DNA of 64,000 nucleotides from Porphyrobacter sp. GA68 (lineage in GTDB: Bacteria; Pseudomonadota; Alphaproteobacteria; Sphingomonadales; Sphingomonadaceae), in the NCBI RefSeq assembly GCF_022605525.1, contig NZ_JAKQYJ010000001.1, positions 682,001 through 746,000 on the forward strand. Reading direction: 5' to 3'. Under the pieces are notes generated by a model. It was given only the letters and a program-made list of their open reading frames with translations. It searched no databases and was not told where the DNA came from. This document shows positions 57,407 to 64,000 of the stretch, piece by piece (positions within the stretch are counted from its first letter, which is position 1; each line of letters opens with the position of its first letter). A program made the translations under genes and the position numbers.

Positions 57407-58032
57407 GCAGACCGCTCATCCTTGGCCTGACCGGCTCCATCGGCATGGGCAAGTCCACCGTCGCGCAGATGTTCCGGGCCGCTGGCGTGCCGGTGTTCGA
57501 CGCCGATGCCATCGTACACGACATGCAGGGCCCGGGCGGCATCCTCGTCGCACCAATAGAGGCCGCGTTCCCCGGCAGCACCGGACCGGACGGCGTGCTG
57601 CGCGGGAAGCTGGGTGCCCAAGTTTTTGCCGATCCCGCGGCGCTCGCCCGGCTAGAGGCGATCGTGCACCCGTCGGTCGCGGCATCGCGTCAGGCTTTTC
57701 TGCTGGAGCACGCAGGCGAAGGCATAGTCGTGTTCGACATCCCCCTTCTGTTCGAAAAGGGTGGCGTGTCCCAGGTGGACCGGGTCGTCGTCGTCTCCGC
57801 CCCCGCCGAGGTCCAGCGCACCCGGGTTCTGGCCCGGCCGGGCATGACGCCTGACAAGTTTGCGCACATCCTGGCTCTGCAAATGCCAGACGCTGACAAG
57901 CGGGCGAGGGCGGATTACCTGATCGACACCGGAACGGGACTGGCCCGGACCGAGGCGGAGGTGCGTGCGCTGGTCGCCCGGCTGCGTGACGAACGCGGCG
58001 GCGTCCCTTGCCAAGCGCCGCGCCGGGATTGA
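57403..58032 (+). CDS. coaE: Dephospho-CoA kinase
   Basis: Phosphorylates the ribose of dephospho-CoA, the last step of CoA synthesis. The 209-residue protein has the P-loop [12 protein letters not shown] (6-17), [24 protein letters not shown] with the CoA-binding part and the lid arginine region [13 protein letters not shown]. The arrangement maf-aroE-coaE-dnaQ is the conserved right flank of the alphaproteobacterial origin. ATGA overlap with aroE, 10 bp to dnaQ. Confidence 0.95.
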   Translation: MSRPLILGLTGSIGMGKSTVAQMFRAAGVPVFDADAIVHDMQGPGGILVAPIEAAFPGSTGPDGVLRGKLGAQVFADPAALARLEAIVHPSVAASRQAFLLEHAGEGIVVFDIPLLFEKGGVSQVDRVVVVSAPAEVQRTRVLARPGMTPDKFAHILALQMPDADKRARADYLIDTGTGLARTEAEVRALVARLRDERGGVPCQAPRRD

Positions 58033-58042
58033 TAGAAAGAGC

Positions 58043-58726
58043 ATGCGCGAAATCGTCTTTGACACGGAAACCACGGGCCTTGATCCGGCAACCGGTGACC
58101 GGATGGTGGAAATCGGCTGCGTCGAGATCGTCAACCGCGTGCCGACAGGTGCAGTGTTTCACGCGTACTTCAACCCGCAGCGCGACATGCCGGCAGGTGC
58201 GGAAGCGGTGCATGGCCTGTCTGCCGCGTTTCTGGCGGACAAGCCGCTGTTCGGCGACCGCGCGGACGAGCTGCTGGAGTTTCTGGGCGAAGCGCCGCTG
58301 GTGGCCCACAACGCCGGGTTCGACTTCGGCTTTCTCAACGCCGAACTGCGCATCTGCGGAATGGCTGCGATCGCCATGGAACGCATGGTTGACACGGTGC
58401 AGCTCGCCAAGCGGCGGCACCCGGGGGCCAAGCTGTCGCTGGACGCATTGTGTACCCGCTACGGCATCGACCGGACGCACCGGGTGAAGCACGGCGCGCT
58501 GCTGGATGCGGAACTGCTGGCGCAGGTCTATGTCGAGCTGACCGGCGGTCGCCAGATCGGGCTGGAACTGGCTGTCGAGACGTTGGCGCGGGATACGCGA
58601 AGCGACCACGCTGCCGAAGTGCGGCGCAGCCGCCGCGACCCGCGGCCCCATTCCGCGTCGGCCGAGGAGCTGGCGCGCCATCGGGCCTTTCTCGAAAAAA
58701 TCCGCAGCCCGCTCTGGCTGGCATGA
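58043..58726 (+). CDS. dnaQ: DNA polymerase III epsilon subunit (3'-5' proofreading exonuclease)
   Basis: A 227-residue DEDDh exonuclease. ExoI reads FDTETTGLDP (Asp6, Glu8), ExoII HNAGFDFGFLN and ExoIII HRVKHGALLDAELLA with the proton-abstracting histidine. The C-terminal part (about 180-227) is the flexible segment that contacts DnaE and has a clamp-binding-like stretch. Family start MREIVFDTETTG fixes ATG 58043. It ends the five-gene origin-flank operon; in Caulobacter secB follows here, but this genome has hpf instead. Confidence 0.94.
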   Translation: MREIVFDTETTGLDPATGDRMVEIGCVEIVNRVPTGAVFHAYFNPQRDMPAGAEAVHGLSAAFLADKPLFGDRADELLEFLGEAPLVAHNAGFDFGFLNAELRICGMAAIAMERMVDTVQLAKRRHPGAKLSLDALCTRYGIDRTHRVKHGALLDAELLAQVYVELTGGRQIGLELAVETLARDTRSDHAAEVRRSRRDPRPHSASAEELARHRAFLEKIRSPLWLA

Positions 58727-58820
58727 GGAACTCCGCCTAAGTAGAGGCGGCTTGATTTCGGCGGACCCCCGCCGGTCGCTCGAGCGTTATCCAGGCACAT
58801 GGAATTGGGAGAACAGCCAC

Positions 58821-59384
58821 ATGGACATTCGTGTATCGGGCCATCAGATCGACACGGGCGCTGCGCTTCAGGGACAGGTGTCCGACCGGATGCAGGACAT
58901 TGTGGGCAAGTATTTCAGCCGCGCTGTCTCGACCAACGTGACATTCGGGAAGGAACCGGGGGGGGCGTTCTCCTGCGATATCGTCACGCATGTGATGAAT
59001 GGCCTGTTCCTGAAGGCTAGGGCAGTTGCCCATGACATCCACCAGGCGTTCGAAGCCGCGGCGGGCAAGATCGAGAAGCAGCTGCGCCGCTACAAGACAC
59101 GCCTCAAGCCGCACAGCGAACGGGTGCTGTCCCCGCGCGAGGAGGAAGAGGCCGCCTATCGCGTCTTCGCTGGTGGCGCCGGCGAAGAGGAGGAGGCGCC
59201 GGATGCGCCGCCCATCATCGCTGAAACCAGGGTGGACATCCCCGAAGGCAGCGTCGCCGATGCCGTGATGATGCTCGACCTGCGCAACACCAACGCGCTG
59301 TTCTTCAAGAACGCGGGCACGGGACGGCACAACATGGTGTATCGCCGTGACGACGGCTCGATCGGCTGGGTCGAGCCGCACTGA
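58821..59384 (+). CDS. hpf: Ribosome hibernation-promoting factor, long form
   Basis: A 187-residue long HPF that pairs ribosomes into 100S particles in stationary phase. The N-terminal S30AE domain (1-95) begins MDIRVSGHQIDTGAALQGQV. An acidic linker (about 110-135, GEEEEAPDAPP) leads to the C-terminal dimerisation domain with DAVMMLDLRNTNALFFKNAG and VYRRDDGSIGWVEPH. GGGAGA precedes ATG 58821. It has a 94-bp promoter gap after dnaQ, so it is probably separately regulated. Confidence 0.94.
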   Translation: MDIRVSGHQIDTGAALQGQVSDRMQDIVGKYFSRAVSTNVTFGKEPGGAFSCDIVTHVMNGLFLKARAVAHDIHQAFEAAAGKIEKQLRRYKTRLKPHSERVLSPREEEEAAYRVFAGGAGEEEEAPDAPPIIAETRVDIPEGSVADAVMMLDLRNTNALFFKNAGTGRHNMVYRRDDGSIGWVEPH

Positions 59385-59389
59385 CGGTC

Positions 59390-59866
59390 TTGGCCAGCGC
59401 GTCATCCGCCGGAGGAGCGGACAGCCACTATCGTGCGCTGGAGCGACTCTATCGCTCGGCCCCGATCAACCGCCTGTTCCCATCCCGCCTTCAGATTGCC
59501 GGGGAGGGACAGGCGGAAATCCGCTTTGCCGTCACCCCCGAAAGCTACCACGCGGCCGGGGCGGCGCATGGGACCATTTATTTCAAGATGCTGGACGACG
59601 CCGCCTTCTATGCGGCCAATACCCTCGTCACCGATCGCTTTCTGCTGACAACAGCCTTTACCCTGCTGTTCACCAAGCCGGTCACCGAGGGGGAGGTGCG
59701 CGCCGAGGGCAGGTGGGTGAGCGGGCGCCGCCGGGTGCTCATCGCGGAAGCGCGGCTGATTGATGCCGCCGGCGAGGAGATCGGACGCGGTACCGGCACC
59801 TTCATGCGCTCGCGGATCCCGCTGTCGTCCCTTGCAGGGTATGATGCTGCCGGCTCGGATGAATGA
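59390..59866 (+). CDS. PaaI/YdiI-family hotdog thioesterase
   Basis: A 158-residue hotdog-fold acyl-CoA thioesterase. The core reads HGTIYFKMLDDAAFYAANTL (the HG-x-x-x-x-x-x-D catalytic pattern) followed by TAFTLLFTKPVTEGEVRAEGRW and LIDAAGEEIGRGTGTF. The acyl substrate is not predictable. There is no ATG, and TTG 59390, 3 bp after the hpf stop, is the only plausible start. Its stop overlaps the next gene's ATG. Possibly co-transcribed with hpf. Confidence 0.82.
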   Translation: MASASSAGGADSHYRALERLYRSAPINRLFPSRLQIAGEGQAEIRFAVTPESYHAAGAAHGTIYFKMLDDAAFYAANTLVTDRFLLTTAFTLLFTKPVTEGEVRAEGRWVSGRRRVLIAEARLIDAAGEEIGRGTGTFMRSRIPLSSLAGYDAAGSDE

Positions 59867-60198
59867 CGCAGCGACTGCCGACCCACCTGGAGGTAGCTGG
59901 CTGGCGCCGCGCCGTTGAAGCTGCGGGCGGGTTCACCACGGTGATCCAGCGCGGAGACCGGGATGCTGGCAGTGTCCTGCTGTTAACCATCGAAAATGGC
60001 AGAAATCCGCGTTTGTGGGAGCGGATGCCGCAACTGGATGGGTCCCGGGTGTTCACCCAGATAACCAAGCAAGTAACTGATAAGCAAAGGGATATGACGG
60101 TTTATCTTGCCCAGAGAGGCGAACAGGATGGCGCCCTGTGGATCATCGAACTGGATGTCCCACAACCGGAACGGTTCATCGAATTAAGGCAGGATTGA
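59863..60198 (+). CDS. DUF1491 family protein
   Basis: A 111-residue protein with the DUF1491 pattern RLPTHLEVAGWRRAVEAAGG, FTTVIQRGDRDAGSVLLLT and WERMPQLDGSR, ending IIELDVPQPERFIELR. This alphaproteobacterial family has no established function; its members are small cytosolic proteins. The ATGA overlap with the thioesterase and the roughly 210-bp gap after it suggest it is the last gene of the hpf-thioesterase-DUF1491 unit. Confidence 0.82.
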   Translation: MTQRLPTHLEVAGWRRAVEAAGGFTTVIQRGDRDAGSVLLLTIENGRNPRLWERMPQLDGSRVFTQITKQVTDKQRDMTVYLAQRGEQDGALWIIELDVPQPERFIELRQD

Positions 60199-60411
60199 GG
60201 CGCTGGGCTGTTGACCGGCCACCCGCTTACGCTATCCACGAAGGCACTTCCCAACAGCGCAGGCGGCGAGCGGGGCATTGTTTGCCCTGATTGTTAGCGC
60301 GCAGACGGGGGATGGCCGGCAGGCTGCCATTGCATTCAAGGTTCCGCAGCGTTGAACGCGCTGCTGCACCCGCCTGCGCAGGACCATTCACCGCCCTAAA
60401 GGTGAGACGCA

Positions 60412-61080
60412 GTGCGTCGACGGACAATGACTTTGACCTCAGGCTCTGCAGCCTTGGTCGCGACAATGCTTATCTTCGGCGCGGACCATGGGGTCGCGCT
60501 GGCCCAGGAAGCAGACCTTCCCTTCCTGTCTGTTCCAAACAAACCAACCATTTCCGATCCGGTTCCGGTGTTCGTCACAAATGCAGGGGTACAGCCTCTT
60601 CCGGTCGCCGAAGCCGTGGCTCAACCAGGCGACGAGGATCAGGACACAACCACGCCGCGGGCCACCTCTCTGCGCGAACTGGTGGCGGTGATGGACACTC
60701 CCGATAGTCTGTCCGAAGACATGCGCTGCCTGGCAGGCGCGATCTACTTCGAGGCCCGGGGCGAGCCCCTGGCAGGACAGCTGGCGGTCGCCAAGGTGGT
60801 CATCAACCGCAAGCACTCTCCACAATTTCCCAATTCCTATTGCGGCGTCGTGTATCAGCGCTCGCAGTTTTCCTTCGTGAAGCGGGGTACCATGCCCCGT
60901 ATTCCGGAGAACTCCTCCGCCTGGGCCCAGGCGAAGGTGATTGCGCAGATTGCGCACTACGATCACTGGGACAGCGAGGCGGATGCCGCACTGTATTTTC
61001 ACGCCAATTACGTGAAGCCAGGCTGGGCCAAGCGCCGGGTCGCGGCCACCACCATCAACCGCCACATCTTCTACAAATAG
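60412..61080 (+). CDS. Cell wall hydrolase, SleB/CwlJ family
   Basis: A 222-residue exported lytic enzyme. A signal peptide (about 5-31, LVATMLIFGADHGVALAQ) leads to a linker and a C-terminal SleB domain: CLAGAIYFEARGEPLAGQLAVAKVVINR (about 104-131) with the catalytic glutamate, FPNSYCGVVYQRSQFSF and ALYFHANYVKPGWAK. In Gram-negatives these enzymes remodel or turn over peptidoglycan. GTG 60412 or ATG 60427 may start it; the latter gives a shorter n-region. It stops 12 bp from the convergent xthA. Confidence 0.88.
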   Translation: MRRRTMTLTSGSAALVATMLIFGADHGVALAQEADLPFLSVPNKPTISDPVPVFVTNAGVQPLPVAEAVAQPGDEDQDTTTPRATSLRELVAVMDTPDSLSEDMRCLAGAIYFEARGEPLAGQLAVAKVVINRKHSPQFPNSYCGVVYQRSQFSFVKRGTMPRIPENSSAWAQAKVIAQIAHYDHWDSEADAALYFHANYVKPGWAKRRVAATTINRHIFYK

Positions 61081-61091
61081 GGCGGGCAGCC

Positions 61092-61883
61092 TCAGCGGGG
61101 TGAATTGGGCCGCTCTCCCAGTTCCACCCAGACCGGCGCGTGGTCGCTGGCCTTGTCGCGGCCGCGATGCTCCTTGTTCACCCCGGCGGCGACCAGCTGG
61201 TCCGCGCATTCCGGGGACAACAGCAGGTGGTCGATGCGGAAGCCATGGTCCCGCGGCCAGGCGCCCGCCTGATAGTCCCAGTAGGTCCACACCCCGCCTT
61301 CCGGGTTGAGCGTGCCGATCGCGTCGGCCCATCCATCGGCCAGCAACCGCGCATACGCGTCGCGCGACTGGGGCATCACCAGCGCGTCTTCCTCGATCAC
61401 GCGGCCGGACCAGATGTCCTTGTCGGTCGGAATCACATTGTAATCGCCCGCGAGGATGGTCGGCACCTCGGATTGCCAAAGCTGCGCGGCATGCGCCCGG
61501 AGTCGATCGAACCAGGCAAGTTTGTAGTCGAACTTGGGGCCGGGCAGCGGATTGCCGTTGGGCAGGTAGATCGACGCGATCCGGATGCCGTGGACCTCCG
61601 CCTCCAGATAGCGGGCCTGGTCGTCGGCATCGTCACCCGGCAAGCCGCGCTGTGTCTCCTGAGGCTCAACTCCGTGAGCAAGAATCGCGACGCCGTTGAA
61701 CCCTTTCTGCCCATGCCAGATGGCGTGGTAACCCAGCTTGCCGAACTCATCCGCCGGAAAGGCGTCATCGGTCGTCTTGATCTCCTGCAGGCAGGCGACC
61801 GCAGGCTGCGTCTCTTCCAGCCATTCGAGGAGCCGCGGGAGGCGAGCCTTCACGCCGTTGATGTTGAAGGTGGCGATTTTCAT
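61092..61883 (-). CDS. xthA: Exodeoxyribonuclease III (AP endonuclease)
   Basis: A 263-residue class-II AP endonuclease with 3'-5' exonuclease activity in base-excision repair. It starts MKIATFNINGVKARLPRLLEWL and has LQEIKTTDDAFP with the metal-binding Glu, ILAGDYNVIPTDKD, WTYWDYQAGAW and the final SDHAPVWVEL with the catalytic Asp-His. Full length. Single gene on the minus strand, 37 bp downstream of the erpA-like gene. Confidence 0.95.
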   Translation of the reverse strand: MKIATFNINGVKARLPRLLEWLEETQPAVACLQEIKTTDDAFPADEFGKLGYHAIWHGQKGFNGVAILAHGVEPQETQRGLPGDDADDQARYLEAEVHGIRIASIYLPNGNPLPGPKFDYKLAWFDRLRAHAAQLWQSEVPTILAGDYNVIPTDKDIWSGRVIEEDALVMPQSRDAYARLLADGWADAIGTLNPEGGVWTYWDYQAGAWPRDHGFRIDHLLLSPECADQLVAAGVNKEHRGRDKASDHAPVWVELGERPNSPR

Positions 61884-61920
61884 GGCGCACGTCTAACCCG
61901 TGCGCGTCAGCGGGTCTAAT

Positions 61921-62256
61921 CTAAATGCCGAAGGACGACCCGCATCCGCAGCCGGCTGCGGCCAGCGGGTTGGTGACGCGGAAGGCCGCTCCGCCAAGCG
62001 ATTCGACGAAGTCGACGGTGCTTCCCGCAACGAGGTCGAGGCTGACGGGATCCACCACCAGCCGCACCCCATCCGTCTCGCTTACCATGTCATCCGGCTC
62101 CACCGTGTCGGCAAGGCCAAAGCGGTACTGGAAACCCGAGCAGCCGCCGCCTTCCACCGACAGGCGCAGCAGTGGCGCCTTCGCCTGCCGCTGCGCGATA
62201 TGCGCGACGCGAGCAGCAGCGGCGGGAGAAAGAGTCAATGGATCAGCCATGCGCAT
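61921..62256 (-). CDS. erpA: Iron-sulfur cluster insertion protein, ErpA/HesB type
   Basis: A 111-residue A-type Fe-S carrier. The three cluster cysteines are in VEGGGCSGFQYRF (Cys39) and AGCGCGSSF (near 103 and 105). LTLSPAAAARVAHIA and VDPVSLDLVAGSTVDFVESL complete the family pattern. It hands Fe-S clusters to apoproteins; no suf or isc genes are adjacent. It lies just upstream of xthA on the same strand. Confidence 0.92.
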   Translation of the reverse strand: MRMADPLTLSPAAAARVAHIAQRQAKAPLLRLSVEGGGCSGFQYRFGLADTVEPDDMVSETDGVRLVVDPVSLDLVAGSTVDFVESLGGAAFRVTNPLAAAGCGCGSSFGI

Positions 62257-62281
62257 AATTTAGGCATGCAAGACGCGACAC

Positions 62282-62713
62282 TCAAGCGGTGCGGATATAC
62301 TGCCGCATCTGTTCCGCCTCGCGCAGGGCCATGTCGATCTTGGCTTTGACCAGATCGCCGATGGATACAAAGCCCAGCATCTGACCACCTTCGACAACCG
62401 GCAGGTGGCGGATGCGGCGGCGGGTCATCAGCTCCAGTGCGTCGTCAATGCTGGTGGCGCGCTCCACCGTGATCGCGGGGGCCGTCATCACCTCTGTCAC
62501 CAACCGCTCGAGGCACGCCGCACCCTCTTCGCGCAGCCGGTAGATGATGTCACGTTCCGACAGGATGCCGGCAACATCACCTCCCTGCATCACCGGAAGT
62601 GCGCCGATGCGACGCGCAGCAAGGCACTCCACAGCGTCTGACAGGCGCGCGTCGGCGTCGCAGGTGATGATGGCGGCAGGGTCGCGGCCTGATATGATAC
62701 GGCCAATGGTCAT
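62282..62713 (-). CDS. CBS-domain pair protein
   Basis: A 143-residue stand-alone Bateman module of two CBS domains (about 10-65 and 75-130): LSDAVECLAARRIGALPVMQGGDVAGILSERDIIYRL and SIDDALELMTRRRIRHLPVVEGGQMLGFVSIGDLVKAKI. Such proteins bind adenine nucleotides or other ligands and regulate partners; the partner here is unknown. ATG 62713 (MTIGRIISGRDPAA) is the family start; the long upstream frame overlaps the divergent membrane protein gene. Confidence 0.9.
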   Translation of the reverse strand: MTIGRIISGRDPAAIITCDADARLSDAVECLAARRIGALPVMQGGDVAGILSERDIIYRLREEGAACLERLVTEVMTAPAITVERATSIDDALELMTRRRIRHLPVVEGGQMLGFVSIGDLVKAKIDMALREAEQMRQYIRTA

Positions 62714-62837
62714 CGGTCGTGCTCCCTTTGCCGAGGACGGACAGGCAGTGTGACACAGCTTGGCGAAGTTGACCATTCCCCAAGCTGCGACCTTCACGGG
62801 ATTGCAACTGCCCGCCCGATCGCCCACATCGCGCGCC

Positions 62838-63155
62838 ATGGTAAAGCCCAGCCCGCTCGACGACGCCCACACCGCCAGCCATGCCTGGCGAAGGTTCCGG
62901 CGGCTGATGAAGTGGCTCGCTGCCGCAGCGACCGGCATCATCGCAGTCGCCTTTGCGCTGGTATGGTGGAGCGGCGAGCCGGTCTCCTACCACTTCTACA
63001 TCGCTCTCGCGCTTGGCCTGGGACTGACCTTCATGCTGACGGGCGCGCTGATGAGCCTGGTATTCCTGTCCAGCGGCACCGGCCATGACGAAGCGATCGA
63101 GGATCCGCTGGACGAGCGGCAACGGCGCCGGCCAGCTAGCCGCTGGCAGGATTGA
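62838..63155 (+). CDS. Small membrane protein, unknown function
   Basis: A 105-residue protein with two transmembrane segments, [21 protein letters not shown] and [20 protein letters not shown], and an acidic-then-basic C-terminal tail ([21 protein letters not shown]). No family is recognised beyond resemblance to small conserved sphingomonad inner-membrane proteins. It starts ATG 62838 in the divergent gap with the CBS gene. Its last 20 bp overlap the convergent ferredoxin-like gene. Confidence 0.62.
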   Translation: MVKPSPLDDAHTASHAWRRFRRLMKWLAAAATGIIAVAFALVWWSGEPVSYHFYIALALGLGLTFMLTGALMSLVFLSSGTGHDEAIEDPLDERQRRRPASRWQD

Positions 63156-63540
63156 GGCGATATTCCGCCACCGGGCGTCCGCCGATCAGATGCTCCTGAA
63201 TGATGCGTTCCAGTGCCGCGGGATGGCACGAGTGATACCATATATTGTCGGGCCAGACGACCGCGATCGGCCCGGCTTCGCAGATCTGCAGGCAGTCGGC
63301 TTTGGTGCGGGCGATCCCGCCACGCCGCTTCACAGTGTCCTCGTCAAGCTCCCGCGGCCCGGTCAGCCTGAGTTCCTTCAGGCGCTTTTTCAGGTAGCTC
63401 CAGGCTTCCTTGCCGTCCTCGCGCGAGCAGCACTTCTGCTTTTCCGAGATCGCGCAAAGGAAGATGTGCCGCTCGGCCTCTGCGCCGCCGCATTTGGCCA
63501 GAGCGCGCTGTGCCTTGTGGATCGCACCTGACCCGATCAC
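63136..63540 (-). CDS. (2Fe-2S) ferredoxin domain protein, thioredoxin-like fold
   Basis: A 134-residue protein resembling the thioredoxin-like 2Fe-2S ferredoxins (NuoE/cobW-associated type). The cysteines are in [13 protein letters not shown], then [22 protein letters not shown], the pattern of a four-cysteine 2Fe-2S site with [18 protein letters not shown] after it. GTG 63540 overlaps the upstream peptidase stop (GTGA) and is preferred over the frame's extra nine codons. Electron partner unknown. Confidence 0.82.
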   Translation of the reverse strand: MIGSGAIHKAQRALAKCGGAEAERHIFLCAISEKQKCCSREDGKEAWSYLKKRLKELRLTGPRELDEDTVKRRGGIARTKADCLQICEAGPIAVVWPDNIWYHSCHPAALERIIQEHLIGGRPVAEYRLNPASG

Positions 63541-64000
63541 TGCTCCGCGCCGCCCCGCTTCAGCCACCGGTCGAGCCAGGCAAACACTTCATTGTGCCAT
63601 CGTAGCGAATTGGCCGCGCCCAGTACCCAGTGGTTTTCTGAGGGAAATACCAGCAGCCTGCCCGGCACGTTCTGATCGGTAAGGGCGGTGTAGGCGCCAA
63701 GACCCTGCGTATAGGGGACGCGGAAATCGCGTTCGCCGATCACCACCAGCATCGGCGTGCGCCACTGGGTGACGTAGTTCACCGGGTTCCACCGCTCATA
63801 CAGTTCGCGGTTTTCCTGGTATCCGCCGCCAAAGTCCCACCGGGGAAACCATTGCTCTTCCGTCGCGTAATAGAACGCCCGGGTGTCGAACAGGCCGTTG
63901 TGATTGACCAGGCAATCGAACCGGTCCGGCCACCTGCCGGCAATCCAGTTGACCATGTAACCGCCATAGGACGCGCCCATTGCGCAGGCCCGCTCGCCGT
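63537..64000 (-). CDS. S9 family serine peptidase (prolyl oligopeptidase-like), partial: runs off the window
   Basis: Only the C-terminal 155 or so residues are in the window; the rest lies beyond base 64000. The alpha/beta-hydrolase end of an S9 peptidase (dipeptidyl or acylaminoacyl peptidase) is seen: [18 protein letters not shown] with the serine nucleophile, [15 protein letters not shown] with the aspartate and [10 protein letters not shown] with the histidine. The GRW[15 protein letters not shown] stretch is typical. Whether it has a signal peptide or propeller domain cannot be seen. Its stop overlaps the ferredoxin-like gene. Confidence 0.9.
   Translation of the reverse strand, partial: GERACAMGASYGGYMVNWIAGRWPDRFDCLVNHNGLFDTRAFYYATEEQWFPRWDFGGGYQENRELYERWNPVNYVTQWRTPMLVVIGERDFRVPYTQGLGAYTALTDQNVPGRLLVFPSENHWVLGAANSLRWHNEVFAWLDRWLKRGGAEQ

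Noticed and set aside
58157-58172. Possible fourth parS (TGTTTCACGCGTACTT)
   Set aside because: Only the left half matches; the right arm is unrelated, so ParB nucleation is not expected.
1-64000. CRISPR arrays, rRNA or tRNA genes, prophage or integrase
   Set aside because: No regularly spaced repeats, no tRNA-like folds and no integrase or phage structural genes were found on reading both strands.

Overview
The window is GC-rich, gene-dense alphaproteobacterial chromosome, most likely from Sphingomonadales (Sphingomonadaceae/Erythrobacteraceae type). The evidence is the family content (TrcR/DUF1013, DUF1192, DUF1491, DUF6489, CarD, Coq7, PPSR) and the gene order hemE / ppsR-maf-aroE-coaE-dnaQ together with mnmE-mnmG-rsmG-parA-parB. 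In Caulobacter and relatives that order flanks the chromosomal replication origin. No rRNA or tRNA gene, CRISPR array or intact mobile element was seen.

Layout. 1-9.4 kb is a surface-polysaccharide locus: two UDP-GlcNAc 2-epimerases, an EpsG/Wzy-like polymerase, two glycosyltransferases, a DegT aminotransferase and a UDP-glucuronate decarboxylase. It is interrupted by two gene-free stretches, one of which holds the decayed 3' part of an IS6-family transposase. 9.4-21.9 kb is housekeeping: Coq7, DsbB, an S41 protease, an EnvC-like amidase activator, RlmH, RsfS, NadD, an acyl-CoA ligase, TrcR, a quinone oxidoreductase and ClpA. 21.9-32.2 kb holds a ligase-associated exonuclease/ATP-dependent DNA ligase pair, an overlapping hemB-GNAT-GNAT-gamma carbonic anhydrase operon, an M23 peptidase and a Suv3-like helicase-S4-ferredoxin cluster. 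32.4-38.3 kb holds CarD, a lipoprotein, a Sua5-type enzyme, an acyl-CoA dehydrogenase, a PQQ-type sugar dehydrogenase and free-Met-R-sulfoxide reductase.

38.3-55 kb is the origin-proximal block: DUF6489-mnmE-mnmG-rsmG-parA-parB on the minus strand, with two perfect parS palindromes nearby and a third, near-perfect one inside the acyl-CoA dehydrogenase gene. Rho-hemJ-hemE follow, also on the minus strand. Between the two minus-strand blocks sit a dienelactone hydrolase gene and a six-gene DUF4402/chaperone/usher pilus operon on the plus strand, plus a single-domain BLUF photoreceptor on the minus strand. The 325-bp gap between hemE (leftward) and ppsR (rightward) has an AT-rich end, degenerate DnaA boxes and hairpins, and is the best candidate for oriC.

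From 55 to 61 kb, ppsR-maf-aroE-coaE-dnaQ-hpf-thioesterase-DUF1491-SleB read rightward. The last 3 kb holds exonuclease III, an ErpA-type Fe-S carrier, a CBS protein, a small membrane protein, a thioredoxin-like ferredoxin and the 3' part of an S9 peptidase.

The points most worth following are the oriC/parS arrangement, the pilus operon placed head-on inside the conserved origin block, the BLUF protein beside it, a dispersed palindrome family (three copies, two inside coding sequence) and a nested palindrome ahead of clpA.
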